64,000 nucleotides of DNA from Rhizophagus clarus (lineage: Eukaryota; Glomeromycota; Glomeromycetes; Glomerales; Glomeraceae), in the NCBI GenBank assembly GCA_015698045.1, contig BLAL01000156.1:1178001-1242000 (forward strand). The letters are read 5' to 3'. Each line of letters starts with the position of its first letter. The stretch's first letter is position 1. A program made the position numbers and the translations under genes. This document shows positions 22,401 to 34,689 of the stretch, piece by piece. Below the pieces are notes generated by a model. The model did not search any database. It was given only the letters and a program-made list of their open reading frames with translations, and was not told the origin of the DNA.

Positions 22401-22791
22401 CTAACATCTTTAGTTAGGTATTCTTTTTGATAATAAAAATTGGGGCAGCAAAAAGTGATGGATGGGTACATGCATATATGTTTTGATGCAGAATACACAA
22501 CAGACTTATGATGTTACTTTCTGTTGAAAAGAATGTGTGTACAAAGATTCTGATATACAGTTACATTGCGGTTCAATGCACTTTGAATTTAATGTTGATG
22601 TAAGAATTTTGTAGAAGGTAATTAAAAATCTCTTTATTTATGTATACAATAACTTAGAAATTTTTAAAAAAAAATTTAGAATTAGAGAATTTTAGAGATT
22701 TAAAATTATAGAAATAAAGTTAATTAAAATTGTACGAATAAAGTAAGATTATTATTTTATTAATATTATTTTTATGTTATTATTAGAATAT

Positions 22792-25392
22792 TTACAAAAA
22801 GTTCACAGTACCATTGTATATCTTATTATCATTATAACATATTATTTTGTCATGAATTACGGGTTTTTTTGATTTTCCTCCACCTATTGTTATTCCTCCA
22901 AAAAATAATCGTACCTAAATAAAATAAAGTATGATAATTAATAATTTAATTAAATAAATATTACAAATTGTGAAATTAATTTACCTATTGATGGTTTTTC
23001 TTTTCTATGCTTGATGTTGAAAAATGCTGTAATACCATCCCTTTTTGTTTTAAATATCGCATAAATTGAGATACATGCTGAACGAACACGTGTATATATA
23101 GAGTAACATCTGTATGCAAATACATTCCTTCTTATTATTAGAGCTGTTCAAATTACCAATAGTAGGATGACAAAAATCACGAACCTATTGTTTTGCATCA
23201 GCTTCAAATTGGTTAATCTCCTTATCTATTAAAGATTTTTGACGCATTATTTTATAAAGATGATAAAATTCATGCCAAAGATGCTCAATATCTTGTCCTC
23301 TTATAGCTTGTTGTTCATCAAAAAGATGTCTTATCTGAAAATCTTTTAATATCTTTTCCTTATCAGGTCCCATAAGGGATGTCCATTTCCATTTTCCATT
23401 TTTCATAATAGGAGGGTAAAATTCAAAATAAATATGTAGTCTTTTCATTTCTGCAATTATTAATATTTGTGTAATATTTGCAAAATCTTTTTTCTTGATA
23501 AGTTCGTAAAATAAACATTGAAAAAGTACATCAGAAATTCGCAACATAAGATGCAATTCATCTATGATCCAATTATTCAATTTCTTGAAAAAGCATTGTA
23601 TTTTTACATCCTATAATGAATTTTAATTATTAATATTATTAATTTACTTTATTAAACAAAAATATACATTTAAATCATATACATACCACGTGTATTTTTT
23701 GAGTTCAACCACATTTTATCCATATTATATCTCTCGTCTTTATGACAATTACAATATAAACAAAAATAATTGGATGTTGCGGCATTGATCCCTAAAACTA
23801 ATGCCACAAATTTTCAATCACCTGAAAAAAATAACTCCACAGGCCAGATTGTATTATTTGAATCTTTATATCTGTTAGTCTTTAATTGTTCAAGTTCATG
23901 CGAAAATTTTGCTGATACAGTAGATAAGGAATCATAAGATTCTTTTTCTAAATATAAACAAATACTATATACAACAAATATTAATTACAATAATACGTAA
24001 TAACATTTTTAAATATTAAAATTAATAGTATATAATACCTGTATTGATGAGCTGGACTCAAAACAGCCTCTTTTTCATTGAGAATACACATGGTGAGCAT
24101 TACATGCTTTTGTTTCCTCCCCACATTTCTCCTATTTCCACTCAATTTTATATTAATCTTATCTCCAATTTTTAAAACAGGTGGCAGTGAAGTTGTCAAA
24201 ATAGGAATTATGATATCTAATAAAGAAAAAATAGATTGATATGCACCGTTACCTACATCATCATCATTAAACTCTATTCCATCAATATCTTGTTGATTCT
24301 CATTATCAACATCGTTAAAATTAATACTATGAATATTAAATAATTTGATTGGAATAAGTATATTCATTGTTTTTGTAATTTTATTTTGACACTTTTCAAT
24401 TACATGTTCTCTTATTAAATTTGGAACAGTTTTAGCTAATCGGTGATAACTATCATGCGAAATTAATGTTTTATCACAGGCACGAATAATTGAATCCAAG
24501 TACTGTGTAAAATCAGTTATATTGTCAGAATGAAAAATCAATTCTACTATTTCACCATTAATTTTAAAAATTATAGTTTCAAGACTTGCAATTATTTCTT
24601 CAGATGGTGAGGTGAATTTATTTTCTTTGAGAATTATTAAGGTTTGTGTAGCAATTTCCTTCCCAATCATTGAAATGCGTTTGTTTTTTTGTGATTGTGA
24701 TGTAAGTTCAGTGAAATATCGTTTACGATTAGCAGGCATAATAGATTGTTGTGGTTAAGAAGCAATAATTTCACGGATTTGTTGTAAAAAACCTATATCC
24801 AAACCAAAAAGTATTGTACCTGAAACTCATGAATTAAGTTTATTATATATTTCCTATAAAAATAAAGATTATTAAAATAATTATTGTAATGTAATTTAAT
24901 TATATAAATTATCAAACTTACCTTTAAAAATAAGGAACTTGCAGCTCCAGCTGATGATAAACTATATCTTGATTTTATTTGACCATTTTCATCCGTCCAT
25001 TCAACAGTATACTTAACTACAATTTTATGTGAAAATTGATACTGTGTTTTGCATAAAACCGTTAATCCATTTAATATTGTTTCTACTTGATAGTTATTTG
25101 GAACCTTATAATTTATCCCCTTTTCTTTTCTTGTATAAATTACTTTTGTAGGATATTGTCCAAGTGATACAATTTTATATGACTGGGAATAATTTTTACC
25201 ACTAAATACTCTAACGGCATGAATATATGGGTTGGAAGGATAATTATGAAAAAAAGAATGTTGTGTATTTTCATCATTAACTAGAATAAGTTCTTCGTTT
25301 GAAGTTTTTTGAAAGTAATCACAAGTAATAGGAACTTGAAGCTGTATTAAATTATTTGGAACTTCGTGATCACTTAATGGACTTTGAGGCAT
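22792..25392 (-). pseudogene. Multi-exon transposase-like protein, five exons, five stops
   Basis: Exons on the minus strand: 25392-24922, 24853-24039, 23964-23687, 23610-22985 and 22914-22792; introns of about 68-76 bp with GTAAGT or GTATGT donors. The protein begins MPQSPLSDHEVPNN. Later landmarks are LFFSGD, YFCLYCNCHKDERY, DELHLMLRISDVLF, FSTSSIEKKNHQ and VRLFFGGITIGGGK. I recognise this as a large Rhizophagus family; the Asp in FSGD and Glu in IEKKNH suggest a DDE-type transposase, but that is inference. In-frame stops occur near 24829, 24758, 23820, 23194 and 22987, plus one-base frameshifts near 23585 and 23120. Each stop could arise from one C-to-T or G-to-A change. Confidence 0.6.
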
Positions 25393-25769
25393 AATAGACT
25401 ATTAAAGTTTATTTTATTAGAATACTGTATTAAAAATTCTGACACAAGCATAATTTAAAATATTTTAAATTTAAACTTATCAGTTATTACTTTGACAATT
25501 TAAAAATTTTTTATTTCCTTTTTAAAATATTTTCGCCTTCCTTTTTAGAGTATGCACAAAATATAAACAATTTAAAGATTAAGAATATGATTGGAGTATG
25601 ATTAACTTCGGAAAGAGACTTGTCAAAATAAGAGGAGACGTTATTATTAATGGGGGTGTGTTACATTTATTTTGACGTGTTTATCACGAGTTAATCACAT
25701 GCAAATAATACAATTTTTTTAAATATCACATCAGATAATATATGGAAATGTGATATCCGCCCATATGGG

Positions 25770-26945
25770 GGAATAATCAATTGCCATTATTGTGGCGTTG
25801 CAATGAAAACCATTTATGGCATGCATCTCTTGGTAATGTGAAAAGTGGTAAGTGGTGTCCATATTGTGCAGGCAATGCTCGTCTTACTCTTGAAGATGCC
25901 AAACAAATTGCACTTAGCCGAAATGGCAAATGTCTTTCGACCACATATAGAAATTCCGATACTCCAATGATGTGGAAATGTCATAAAGGTCATATTTGGA
26001 ATAGCCCGCTTCATCATATTAAATATTCTAATTCGTGGTGCCCATATTGTGGAGGTAGTATGAAGTTAACCCTTGAGGATGCCAAACAAATCGCATTATC
26101 TAGGCATGGGGAATGTCTTTCAACTGAGTATAAAAACATAGGTGAACCGCTTATCTGGAGATGTCAATCTAATCATCAATGGCAAAATTCACTTAATCAC
26201 GTTAAAAATAGAGGACAATGGTGTCCGTTTTGTATTGGCCGATATCAATCTATTGGGGATATGCGTAAGCTCGCGCAAATAAAAAATGGAGATTGCCTTT
26301 CAGATCGATACTATAACTCACGTGTCAAGCTAGAATGGATTTGTGAGAATAAACATAGATGGGAAGCTGTTCCCAATAGTATTCAACAAGGAAGCTGGTG
26401 TCCACATTGTGCAGGTAGTATGAAATTAACTCTTGAGGACGCGAAGCAAATTGCATTATCTAGACATGGGCAATGCCTTTCAACCAAGTATAAAAATAAT
26501 CAATTGTCGCTATTATGGTGTTGCAAAGAAGGCCATATATGGCAAGCATCTCCCTGTAATGTGAAAAGTGGTACCTGGTGTCCATTTTGTTATAGATATA
26601 AACGCGAACAATTATGTCGAGAAATTGTAGCAAAGTATCTTGGTCCACCATCTGAAAATCGCAGACCAGATTTCTTGAAAATTCCTGAGCACCCTAAAGG
26701 ATTAGAACTCGATATTCCCTATTATGATATGGATTTGCAATTGAAGTGCAAGGAGAGCAACACGAAAAATATATAGAATTCTTTCATAGAGGAGACCCAA
26801 ATAATTTTATCAAACAGCAAGAGCGAGATCAACTCAAGAAAGAATTATGCGAAAAGAACCGGATTGCACTAAGGTATGTTTGGTATTACGAAGACCCTTA
26901 TATAATTATTCCTGAGCATCTTCGAGAATTGGGTCTTATCGAGTA
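25770..26945 (+). pseudogene. Zinc-ribbon repeat protein with C-terminal nuclease-like domain, one frameshift
   Basis: Five tandem units of about 60 residues, the first N-truncated, each with C-x-x-x-H-x-W and then WCPYC (or WCPFC/WCPHC) and a linker TLEDAKQIALSRHG. Paired Cys-His and CPxC fit a treble-clef zinc ribbon. After the last repeat comes a domain with PDFLKI, LELDIPYYDMD and, after a one-base deletion at about 26733, IEVQGEQHE, then LKKELCEKNRIALRYVWYY. The D...E-x-Q pattern is Vsr/PD-(D/E)XK-like. The family is abundant in Rhizophagus and in giant viruses. No good start codon precedes 25781, so the N-terminus is probably lost. Confidence 0.7.
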
Positions 26946-26946
26946 A

Positions 26947-27290
26947 CCTTCTTTTCCTATTGGTAGGAACCTTCGTATTGAATAAGTTACAGATGTACAT
27001 CGCCACTCATCTGCTAATGCAGAAGCGGTATATTATCTAGAGATCATAGGGATCACACGTCTACAGGTCCTTCACGAAAAATGCATAGAAAAACCTTGAT
27101 CAAACCGATCATTATTAACACAATTCGCTCATATACATGAAAAGACAAAGTCCAATATGGGAAAACTTTATTATCATGGTTTAAGATGCACGTATTAATT
27201 TGAATCCATATTTTTAACACCCCATCAATATCCAATATTTATTATAATAAAACGTATTGAAATAAAGCACGCTATGAACTGTCACAGTTA
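26947..27290. other. Intergenic spacer between convergent genes
   Basis: Contains the presumed 3' ends of the zinc-ribbon gene (+) and the four-exon gene (-). Nothing else recognised. Confidence 0.5.
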
Positions 27291-27292
27291 AT

Positions 27293-28694
27293 TTAATCAG
27301 CGTTCTCACGCAAAAGTGAACTCCGAATTTTGGCTAATGCTGTCAATACACTCCGTCGTCCATTTGGCTCTGCGAGATCGAAACCGGCTCTCAAATCATT
27401 ATTAGCCGGCCATCTTTGAATCTTAACTGACTGTTGTTGCGGTAGGCCTTTATCAAGCTCCATTAGATACCTTGCAGGAATCTCAGCTTTATAAAAAGTA
27501 ACGTACGTAGAAATTACACGAACTACCCATAATATCTGATTAGTATATTTCCGTTTGCCAAGGGAGCGTATATTCTCACTAACACAAGCAAGAACCTTCG
27601 CAGAGATTTGCGTTTCCCCAAATCCAGTACTTGGTCCAACATTTTTCAAGTGTTTGTCCTGTAAAAAAGGTTGTTTGAGTCAACAAAAATAATACCCGTA
27701 AAATAGTAAACATCAATAACAGACCTCTACAACAAGGATAGAAAAATCTTCCATATTATCGTCTTCCATATTTATTACAAATTCAGGGTCCGATGATACG
27801 TAAGGATCATCTTCAATGTATAATTTGCATAGCGGGTGATTGCTAAAATTTGGAAATTGCAATTTTAGGAATCATTGTATTTATTTATCAAAAACAGAAG
27901 TCGAAAAGCTACCTAATGCTAAAGGGCCAGTCATTCAGCTCAGCGATACGAAGTAGATCATCCACGAGTGTATCTGTAAATTTCTCGGTTGTACCTGTTA
28001 ACTGAACACCATTCGTCACAACCTTATGCAATTTCTTAAAGAACGTTCGGACTTTTACATCCGTAAGTCCGGCGACATTTGCAACGCGGAATCTTAAATT
28101 TGAAAGCATTTCACCATTGATATTAGGTTGAATATACGTATCTGGAATGGTAACTGGAAAAAATACTTAAATTATGAATATTAAGGTCACTGAGAGGATT
28201 GCTGGTACAATATAGCTCATACCTTCAACATCAGGAATAACAGCGTTCTCGGCTGGGGCTTCACAAAAGTCCACTCTTAATGCCTCCATATCTTTTGTTT
28301 CGAATAGAGATGCTGAAGAGGGCAGGTCCTCCATGCCATAACTAGAACTGAACCCAAGGTCACGAAGGGCGCTTGCAAGATCCGACTCTTGACTGGCAAT
28401 ACGTTTTGATCGTCGTTTAGGTGCAGAAGAGCTTTCACTTTCACTTTCGAATTTTTTTCGTTTCTGAGAGGCTATTTGTGTGGCCTGTTTCTGTGAAGTT
28501 TCTTGTGCAGTCTCTCCCAAAAAACTCTCGCTCTCACTTTCATTTTCATTTTTTCGTTTCTTTGGAACCTTTTGTGTGATTTTTGCTAGAGAACTCTCAC
28601 TCTTACTTTCAACATTTTTTGTGGTACCTTTTGGATGGCTCTCACTTCCGACATTTTTTTGTTTCTTCTGTTTTTTTTCTTTTTTCGAAGACAT
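27293..28694 (-). CDS. Four-exon protein with PD-(D/E)XK nuclease-like motif, apparently intact
   Basis: Exons 28694-28223, 28153-27913, 27842-27725 and 27658-27293, introns 69, 70 and 66 bp, with donors GTATGA, GTAGCT and GTCTGT. The summed exons are 1197 nt, 398 residues plus TAA, with the frame kept at each junction. Residues 1-110 are Lys/Ser/Glu-rich and low-complexity with KRRSKRIAS, a possible nuclear localisation signal. Residues 165-235 form a helical region (VANVAGLTDVKVRTFFKKL). Then come SSDPEFVIN and ILVVEDKHLKN: a D followed by E-x-K, as in restriction-endonuclease-fold nucleases. The E-x-K is assembled across intron 3 (VVE / DKH). Similar proteins are common in Rhizophagus and resemble the REase-type domains linked to Crinkler-like proteins; catalytic function is inference. 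Confidence 0.72.
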
Positions 28695-28794
28695 CCCGTA
28701 ACACAGTGTGACAAAAAATAGAAGCTATCGTGAGAAACGAAAAGTATTTGGCATTTTTTTGTCGATCATCACGATTTCTATCTCGATGATTACT

Positions 28795-29075
28795 CCAAAA
28801 AGGTGAGTTTATTGTATTTGACTTAGATAAGCCCAAGGATGATCCGAAAAAGGCATCCAAGATTATTGACAAGCATCTACGTGATTAGTGTTGTTAATCA
28901 GTGTGATTTCACGATATCTCTTGCCTTCCTGGTCCTTGAACAAAATCAGGCGAGATATAATTTCAAGTAGATTTAATACTATAGTGATCAGAATTTTGAT
29001 TTTACTAAACCAGTAGATGATCCATTAGCAATTAGGCTAGGTTGGGATGCGCCATTAATATTGAATGAGTAGAAT
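28795..29075 (+). pseudogene. Fragments of an A32-like ATPase C-terminus
   Basis: Two short coding-like pieces: one with GEFIVFDLDKP and DDPKKASKIIDKHLRD ending in TAG at about 28890, the other with DFTKPVDDPLAIRLGWDAP ending at about 29073. Both match the tail of the ATPase relic at 13380-14108, so this is a second decayed copy of the same Polinton-type gene. Confidence 0.6.
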
Positions 29076-29655
29076 CCAACTTCATAGATGCCAGCTCTTT
29101 TTCCGCCTCCTGTAACTGCATCTTCAGATCCTCGTTTTCACATCGCAATTTCTTATTTGTACTAATCTGCTCTCTATATTCCCTTTCTATATCTTACATG
29201 AATTTTTTGAAAGTTCTTTTATTATAATCAAGCAGGTGTTGGCAGAATACTTTAAGCTCATTCATAACTTGGCAATTATTCTCTTCTTCATGATCACAAG
29301 TAATATTAATAGTTTGGGTCCCATTATCTGTAATGTATATAGCTGGTGATGCTGGAAATACATTACATTCTGGCCAGCTTTGAGGGTGTAATATTTTTTT
29401 CTGAGCCATATTCTTGCATCTCCTATTTAACGAATTCTCATAAACCTCTAATATGTGTCTTAAATAAGATTCAATTTGTTCAGATTTCTTGGAAATAGAT
29501 TCTAATGGGATAGGATTTTTAGAATGATGCAAGAGTCTCTCATACGCTCTCTTAACAAGACTTTTGGGTAGTCTATCAATAATATGTCTATAGTCAGAAT
29601 GGAACATTTTATTAGATATAGTTTTGCGCAAAAAAAGTTTGCATGCAAAATTCAT
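29075..29655 (-). pseudogene. Coiled-coil protein relic with an in-frame TAA
   Basis: An ATG at 29655 starts a 153-residue frame with two central regions I do not recognise (YRHIIDRLPKSLVKRAYERL; CNVFPASPAIYITDNG) ending FKKFM-stop at 29194. Beyond the TAA the same frame continues as a clear coiled coil (LRCENEDLKMQLQEAEKELA) to about 29080. The stop therefore looks like a nonsense mutation. Function unknown. Confidence 0.5.
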
Positions 29656-29682
29656 CTATAGAGTATATATAGTGGTACACAT

Positions 29683-29865
29683 CTATATCGCAAGTTGCAT
29701 CACATCTAGTAAGGGATTGGTTAGACTCTGATCGTGTAATTGATGGTCATGCTTTAGTACTTCTGGCCCAGAAGATCTTAACAGTTTTATATTGTAAAGT
29801 TCATGTGATTTTAGGTGACAGGCCTTGCTGAAATTTTGCCAAAAAAAATTTATTATCTGGTACAC
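29683..29865 (-). other. ORF of 60 codons, doubtful
   Basis: A short open frame directly upstream of the coiled-coil relic, with a SGPEVLKHDHQLHDQSL stretch. It could be an upstream exon piece or chance. Confidence 0.2.
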
Positions 29866-29959
29866 AAATATATATATTTGTGAAATAAATCACTAGGGCC
29901 AGTTTTATTATAATACAAAATAATAATAATACATCTATAATCGAAGGCGTTAAAGCTAA

Positions 29960-30725
29960 AGAATTATCTCATCTATAATTTCGCAGTACTGGTCGATGAT
30001 ATCCTGAAATCTGGCACTCATCCGAATATTTTTAAAGTCCCTGTCATGCCAGAAATGGACGACATTTAATCCCTTCTTTTAGAGCTTCTCAGATGGCTAA
30101 TACAGATTAGTTACAACATAATCTTTACGAGAAAAGTGTATGATCCAGATTTCTTGAGGATGAAGTTGCTTTTCATACTTAAATACTTGTTCGAAATGGC
30201 CTTCTAGTTTGGAAATTGATGCCATTGCCAATAGTTCGAGAAGAGCTTCCAGTTGAGGATTATCAGACTTCTTTATGATAAAGATGATGGTAGTCCCTAT
30301 CATCACAAACTTGTTCGAGATGCCACTGACCAGTGATCTCATATCCATGGATCTTTCTTAACCAATTTACTAGAACCTGGTACATTTCAGCATCGTATGT
30401 ACTTTCCCTTAGAACTTTGATATAATGCTCAGAATTTACATACAAATGATTGGAATTTTTGTATGAGCGGGAGGATCCTAGTGCTATTATACTTTGATCA
30501 AAATCACATACTGCAGTCTTTAAAATCTCTAAAATGTCTATAGATTTATTATCCTGCAATGGGACATTTACAGGAACATCCAAAACTTTGCTAATATTTC
30601 TTTTTTTAGTGACAGGAGTAGATGAATCTGGCTTTGGAAGAGCCGGCTTCTTTATTATCTCTTCTTGTAGATTAGAAGTATCAGCTAAAGCTTTGCAACC
30701 TTTTTTCCCACTAACCTATATAAAA
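29960..30725 (-). pseudogene. Rhizophagus-family protein with GYEITGQWHLEQ core, frameshifted
   Basis: The frame is open from about 30720 (KPALPKPDSSTPVTKK linker, no certain start) through YDAEMYQVLVNWLRK and the GQWHLEQVCDD segment, then shifts at about 30270-30300. It goes on as IKKSDNPQLEALLELLA, QLHPQEIWIIHFSRKD, then a TAA and GLNVVHFWHDRDFKN to about 29960. I recall this architecture as a large Rhizophagus family of unknown function, possibly nuclease-like (acidic residues around DLTIKK and ELLA), but the catalytic motif is not clear. Lesions: one frameshift and two stops. Confidence 0.5.
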
Positions 30726-31059
30726 ATAGATCCTCTCAGTAGTAAATATCATCATTGGAGATAATGGAATAAAAAAATAATATTTTTAGAATAGTGATAC
30801 TAGAAGTAATGACCATATGGTCAAAGAACCCACCCAGAACACAGAATATTATTCACTATACTTTTATTGAAAGGAAAGTACATAACTGAATCCTCCTCCA
30901 GAAACAGTAGATTTTTGTTAAAAAGTATCACTAAATAATCTTACAACATCTAATAGAATAAATATGCTAAAGCACTGCAATAACTGAGGGCTTATATATC
31001 CTCAAGTAAAAGCTTCTTGTGCTTAACATACCATATTTAAAAAATGCGTGTTTGGGCCT

Positions 31060-31600
31060 GTGAAATGAAAAATGCATACCTTTTTATTAAGTAAGAGATT
31101 TCTAACAACTTTGAGGATCTTTTGCGAGATCACAGAATCATCACAGAAAATATATAACGTATTATAAAAACTGTATATGCCTCATTTCTTTCAGTAAGTC
31201 CAAACATATTGGTTGACCAGGATATAAAATGTTGAATAGACCATATCCTGCATGGAAAGAGCCAAAAGTATTTGATTTTGCCTTTTCAAAAGTTCTCATT
31301 CTCTCTTTTAATATCTTAGCTTGTTTTTCAAGCTTCATACAGGTCCCTACTTCATACCATCCTTTATGAACTTTCTTTCGGTCATGTCTGAGAAGATTTG
31401 GCCATCTATTTTCTGCTTATGAAGGATCTTGAAATTGTCCTCATCAAGATTTATGTTCAGATCACGTAAGAAAATAATGAGAGTCTCGGTATTCCAGTTT
31501 TCGACTAAAGAGAAGTGGTTTGCAATTGTAAAAGATATGACAATATATTGGTTAGATGTAGAGAACAAAAAAATAAGTAATATGATATATACAGTGGCTC
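31060..31600 (-). pseudogene. SAM-domain fragment
   Basis: Residues from about 31530 to 31350 form a sterile-alpha-motif fold: VENWNTETLIIFLRDLN, FKILHKQKIDGQIF, FIKDGMK. In intact relatives this helix bundle mediates protein-protein contacts. A TAG follows, then the frame goes on as KLEKQAKILKERMRTFEKAK. Tc1 copy 1 begins at 31592, in the upstream end of this gene. Confidence 0.5.
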
Positions 31601-33242
31601 GCTATAGTAATGCACCAAAATTTTTGAAACGGTAAATCAGGTGTACATCGATCAAAACAAATCTGTTTAATCTAAGATTTTTAAAATAAATAATATAAAT
31701 GTAGATCTTTAAAATGATATAAAAATACCCTTACTTGTGTAACAAAAAACTATCGTTACGTCACCTTTTTTTCCTAAATCATGGTGCGTTACTTTCTCAG
31801 TTTTTCAAAAAAAAAATCTATTAGAAAAAAATTTTTATTTCAGTATAATTAGTAATAATATTGATTATTAAGATACTTTTACACTTACATTTTTTAAAAA
31901 AATGTCTTTTTTTTATTTTATAAACCAAAGCTTAAACTCACCATTGAGCAAAGAGCACAGGCAGTCATGATGCTTGAAAGAGGTTTTACCTCTCGAGAAA
32001 TTGCTGCTAAAATTGGGTGTAAAAGTCATACAACTATTGTAAGACTTAAAAAAATATGAGAAAACCGGTAAAGTTAAAAACAAGAAACGTACAGGCTGAC
32101 CACGAAAGCTAAATGAGCAAAATGAACGTACTATTATAAGACGTTTGATGACAAGCAAGTGTTCAACGGCTGTTCAACTAAAAAATTCTTTACAAGCTAA
32201 CGAAAAAATCAAGGTCTGCACTGAGACTATATGCAGAGCGTTGAGAAGAAATGGTTTAAAGACTAGAGTAAAATGTAAGAAGCCACTTTTGTCCAAAAAA
32301 TATCGTGAACAGCATCTTAAATTCGCTAAAAGGTTTAAAGATTGGACAGTAAGTGACTGGAGCAAGGTTGTGTGGTCTGACGAGTCTAAATTTCAAATAT
32401 TTGGCTCAGACAGACATCAATATTGCTGGAAAAAAGATGGTGAATCACTTAAAGACGCTCATGTTAAACCCACAGTCAAGTTTGGTGGCAGAAGTGTTTT
32501 TGTGTGAGAATGTTTTATCTCTTATGGTATAGGTTTCTTGTGTAAAATTGAAGGAGGACTAGATGTGGAATTATATCGTAAGATATTGGAAGAGGACTTT
32601 ATAGAGACGCTTCGATACTATAAATTAAGTGTTGGAGACATTATCTTTCAACAAGACAATGACCTCAAGCACACCACCACACTTACTAAAAAGTGGTTTG
32701 AGGATAATGGTATTGAAGTTTTACCATGGCCGCCACAGTTACCTGATCTCAATCCAATAGAGCATCTTTGGAATGATATTGACTGTCAAATTAGGGCATT
32801 AAATGTTGAAATTAAAGGAAAAGATGCGTTGTGGGAGTATGTCTCTAAAATTTGGAATGAAACATTATTAGAGACATGTACTAAATTAATAGAGACAATA
32901 CCAGAAAGAATTCAAGATGTTATTAATGCTAAAGGTGGATATACCCAATGGTAAAAAATATTTTTATAAATTTTTTAGTAATAATTTTTCTTTTTTTTTT
33001 AAAAAAAACATCAAATTTTTGTAATGGTGCAAAATTCGCAATAGTAACGCACCAGATTTTTAATAAATATTGCATAATTAAATAAAAATGAATTTATTAA
33101 ATATTACTAAAATTATATATTATCATGATCTTACAATATATTATATATAAATAAATTTTATATTAATATATAATCATATGATTAATAAATATATAATTTT
33201 ATGATTTAATATTGTTTGATGCGTTACTATAGTGGGCCACTG
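31592..33242 (+). mobile_element. Tc1/mariner element, copy 1 (1651 bp)
   Basis: Inverted ends start CAGTGGCTCGCTATAGTAAT on the left and, reversed, CAGTGGCCCACTATAGTAAC on the right. The element is flanked by TA at 31590-31591 and 33243-33244, the Tc1/mariner target duplication. It holds one transposase gene. Confidence 0.88.
31922..32954 (+). pseudogene. Tc1-type DD34E transposase, broken
   Basis: N-terminal helix-turn-helix (LTIEQRAQAVMMLERG, SREIAAKIGCKS), then a second DNA-binding helix region and the DDE domain: Asp in WSDESKFQIF, Asp in QQDNDLKH, Glu in PDLNPIEHLW. Lesions are a one-base insertion in an A-run after the first HTH (about 32050), a TGA at 32098-32100, and a TGA at about 32504 in the position of a Trp codon. 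Start codon uncertain. Confidence 0.8.
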
Positions 33243-33569
33243 TATATAATGAACTTACCCCTCCAGCCTTTTTATAATTTGAAAGAGATGCATTAAGTTG
33301 TTTTTAAAGAGACCCTCTAAAGACACGTATATATAATAGTGCAGAGGCAGGCAAACTGGCATAATGCTATTTTAGTGTAAACAGCTTGGGAACTAATCCA
33401 AAATAGGCAGGAATATGTATAGCTATTTTTATCCTGCAGGCATTCATACAGATCGAGTATATTATTTGTCTATTTATATACTGCTATTAATTTATGTCGC
33501 ACAGGTAGGCACATAGATGATTTGCAGTATTACATCATATATCCTTTAACAAGGATCGTAAAACGTGTT

Positions 33570-34670
33570 AATTTATGTCGCACATGCCTATATGCATTGG
33601 CCTTGAGGCACTTCGTATGGCTGGACAATATATTATTTTATTAAGACAATATTCAGGATATGGATCAAGAACTGATCTGGAAAATTCAGCAGGTGATACA
33701 TTTCATGCATAGCGCTTTTGGCCAATTTTACTAGGCAGATTATATAGCTATTCATTTCGTAAAAAAATAAAGTATAAGTTATATTTGGCCTCAACATAGT
33801 CGAGAGATATATAATGCTAATGATCAGTTGAAAGATATTGCGAAGTGCTTTAAGCCTGTTAGACAACCATGATTACTCTTCCATCCCTTAATCTCAATAT
33901 AGTGTCTTTTGGCTGTTTTGTATACTAAGACGAGATAAATAATTTACCTGTATCATTTTTATAATTTGATGATTAATAAGAAATTGGCAAAACCATTTCT
34001 TGCCTAATAGACGAAATACAAGCTGGCTCGAATTTTGAAGCACTTGACATAGTATTTTTTGCTACAATTGCTTTGGCCAAAAGGTAAGTTTCATAGCTGA
34101 CTGAATGAGTATTATAATCATATGATATTGGTGCCAATTTATCCTTTTCTGAGTGTGAGGTAGATTGGGAGAAAAGCTCTAGATGAAGATGATTAAGTTT
34201 AACCTCTTCTTGTGATATGTATTGTTTATATATTCAGATAGTAGATTCTCTTTCATCAATAGATTAGAAAATTTCTTTTCTTCTTGCATGTTCATTTAAA
34301 ATAATATCTCCGTTAATACATCTCTTAAGATGGTTATCTCGATAGTAAGTTTCAAAATGAGAAGTTTCAGATATGAGTCACATACATTATAATATATATA
34401 ATTAGATGGGAAACTATAGACTCTATCACTACTTTCAATTAATTTTCCATACATTTTAATGTATCCATTCTTAGAAAGGATTCTTGGATTCTCTTCAAGT
34501 ATTTTTCTAAATGGATCATGGATACGGGAGCATCACATTTCTGGCATTTTATAATCATATCGTTTACCTAAAGAACATAATGCTTTAAATATTCTTCAAT
34601 ACTCTGTATAGTTTGTGTTATTAAATCTAACTGATCTAAGCTTATAATAAGCTCTACTATCTAAATCCAT
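33570..34670 (-). pseudogene. Decayed gene of unknown function
   Basis: An ATG at 34670 opens a frame (MDLDSRAYYKLRSVRF), interrupted by TGA codons and then frame changes. Coding-like segments follow: DPFRKILEENPRILSKNGYI, YETYLLAKAIVAKN, FEPACISSIRQEM and, near 33700, an AEFSRSVLDPYPEYCLN stretch. I do not recognise the protein. It is too structured to be chance and too broken to function. Confidence 0.4.
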
Positions 34671-34689
34671 AATAATATTTTAGTAGTTT

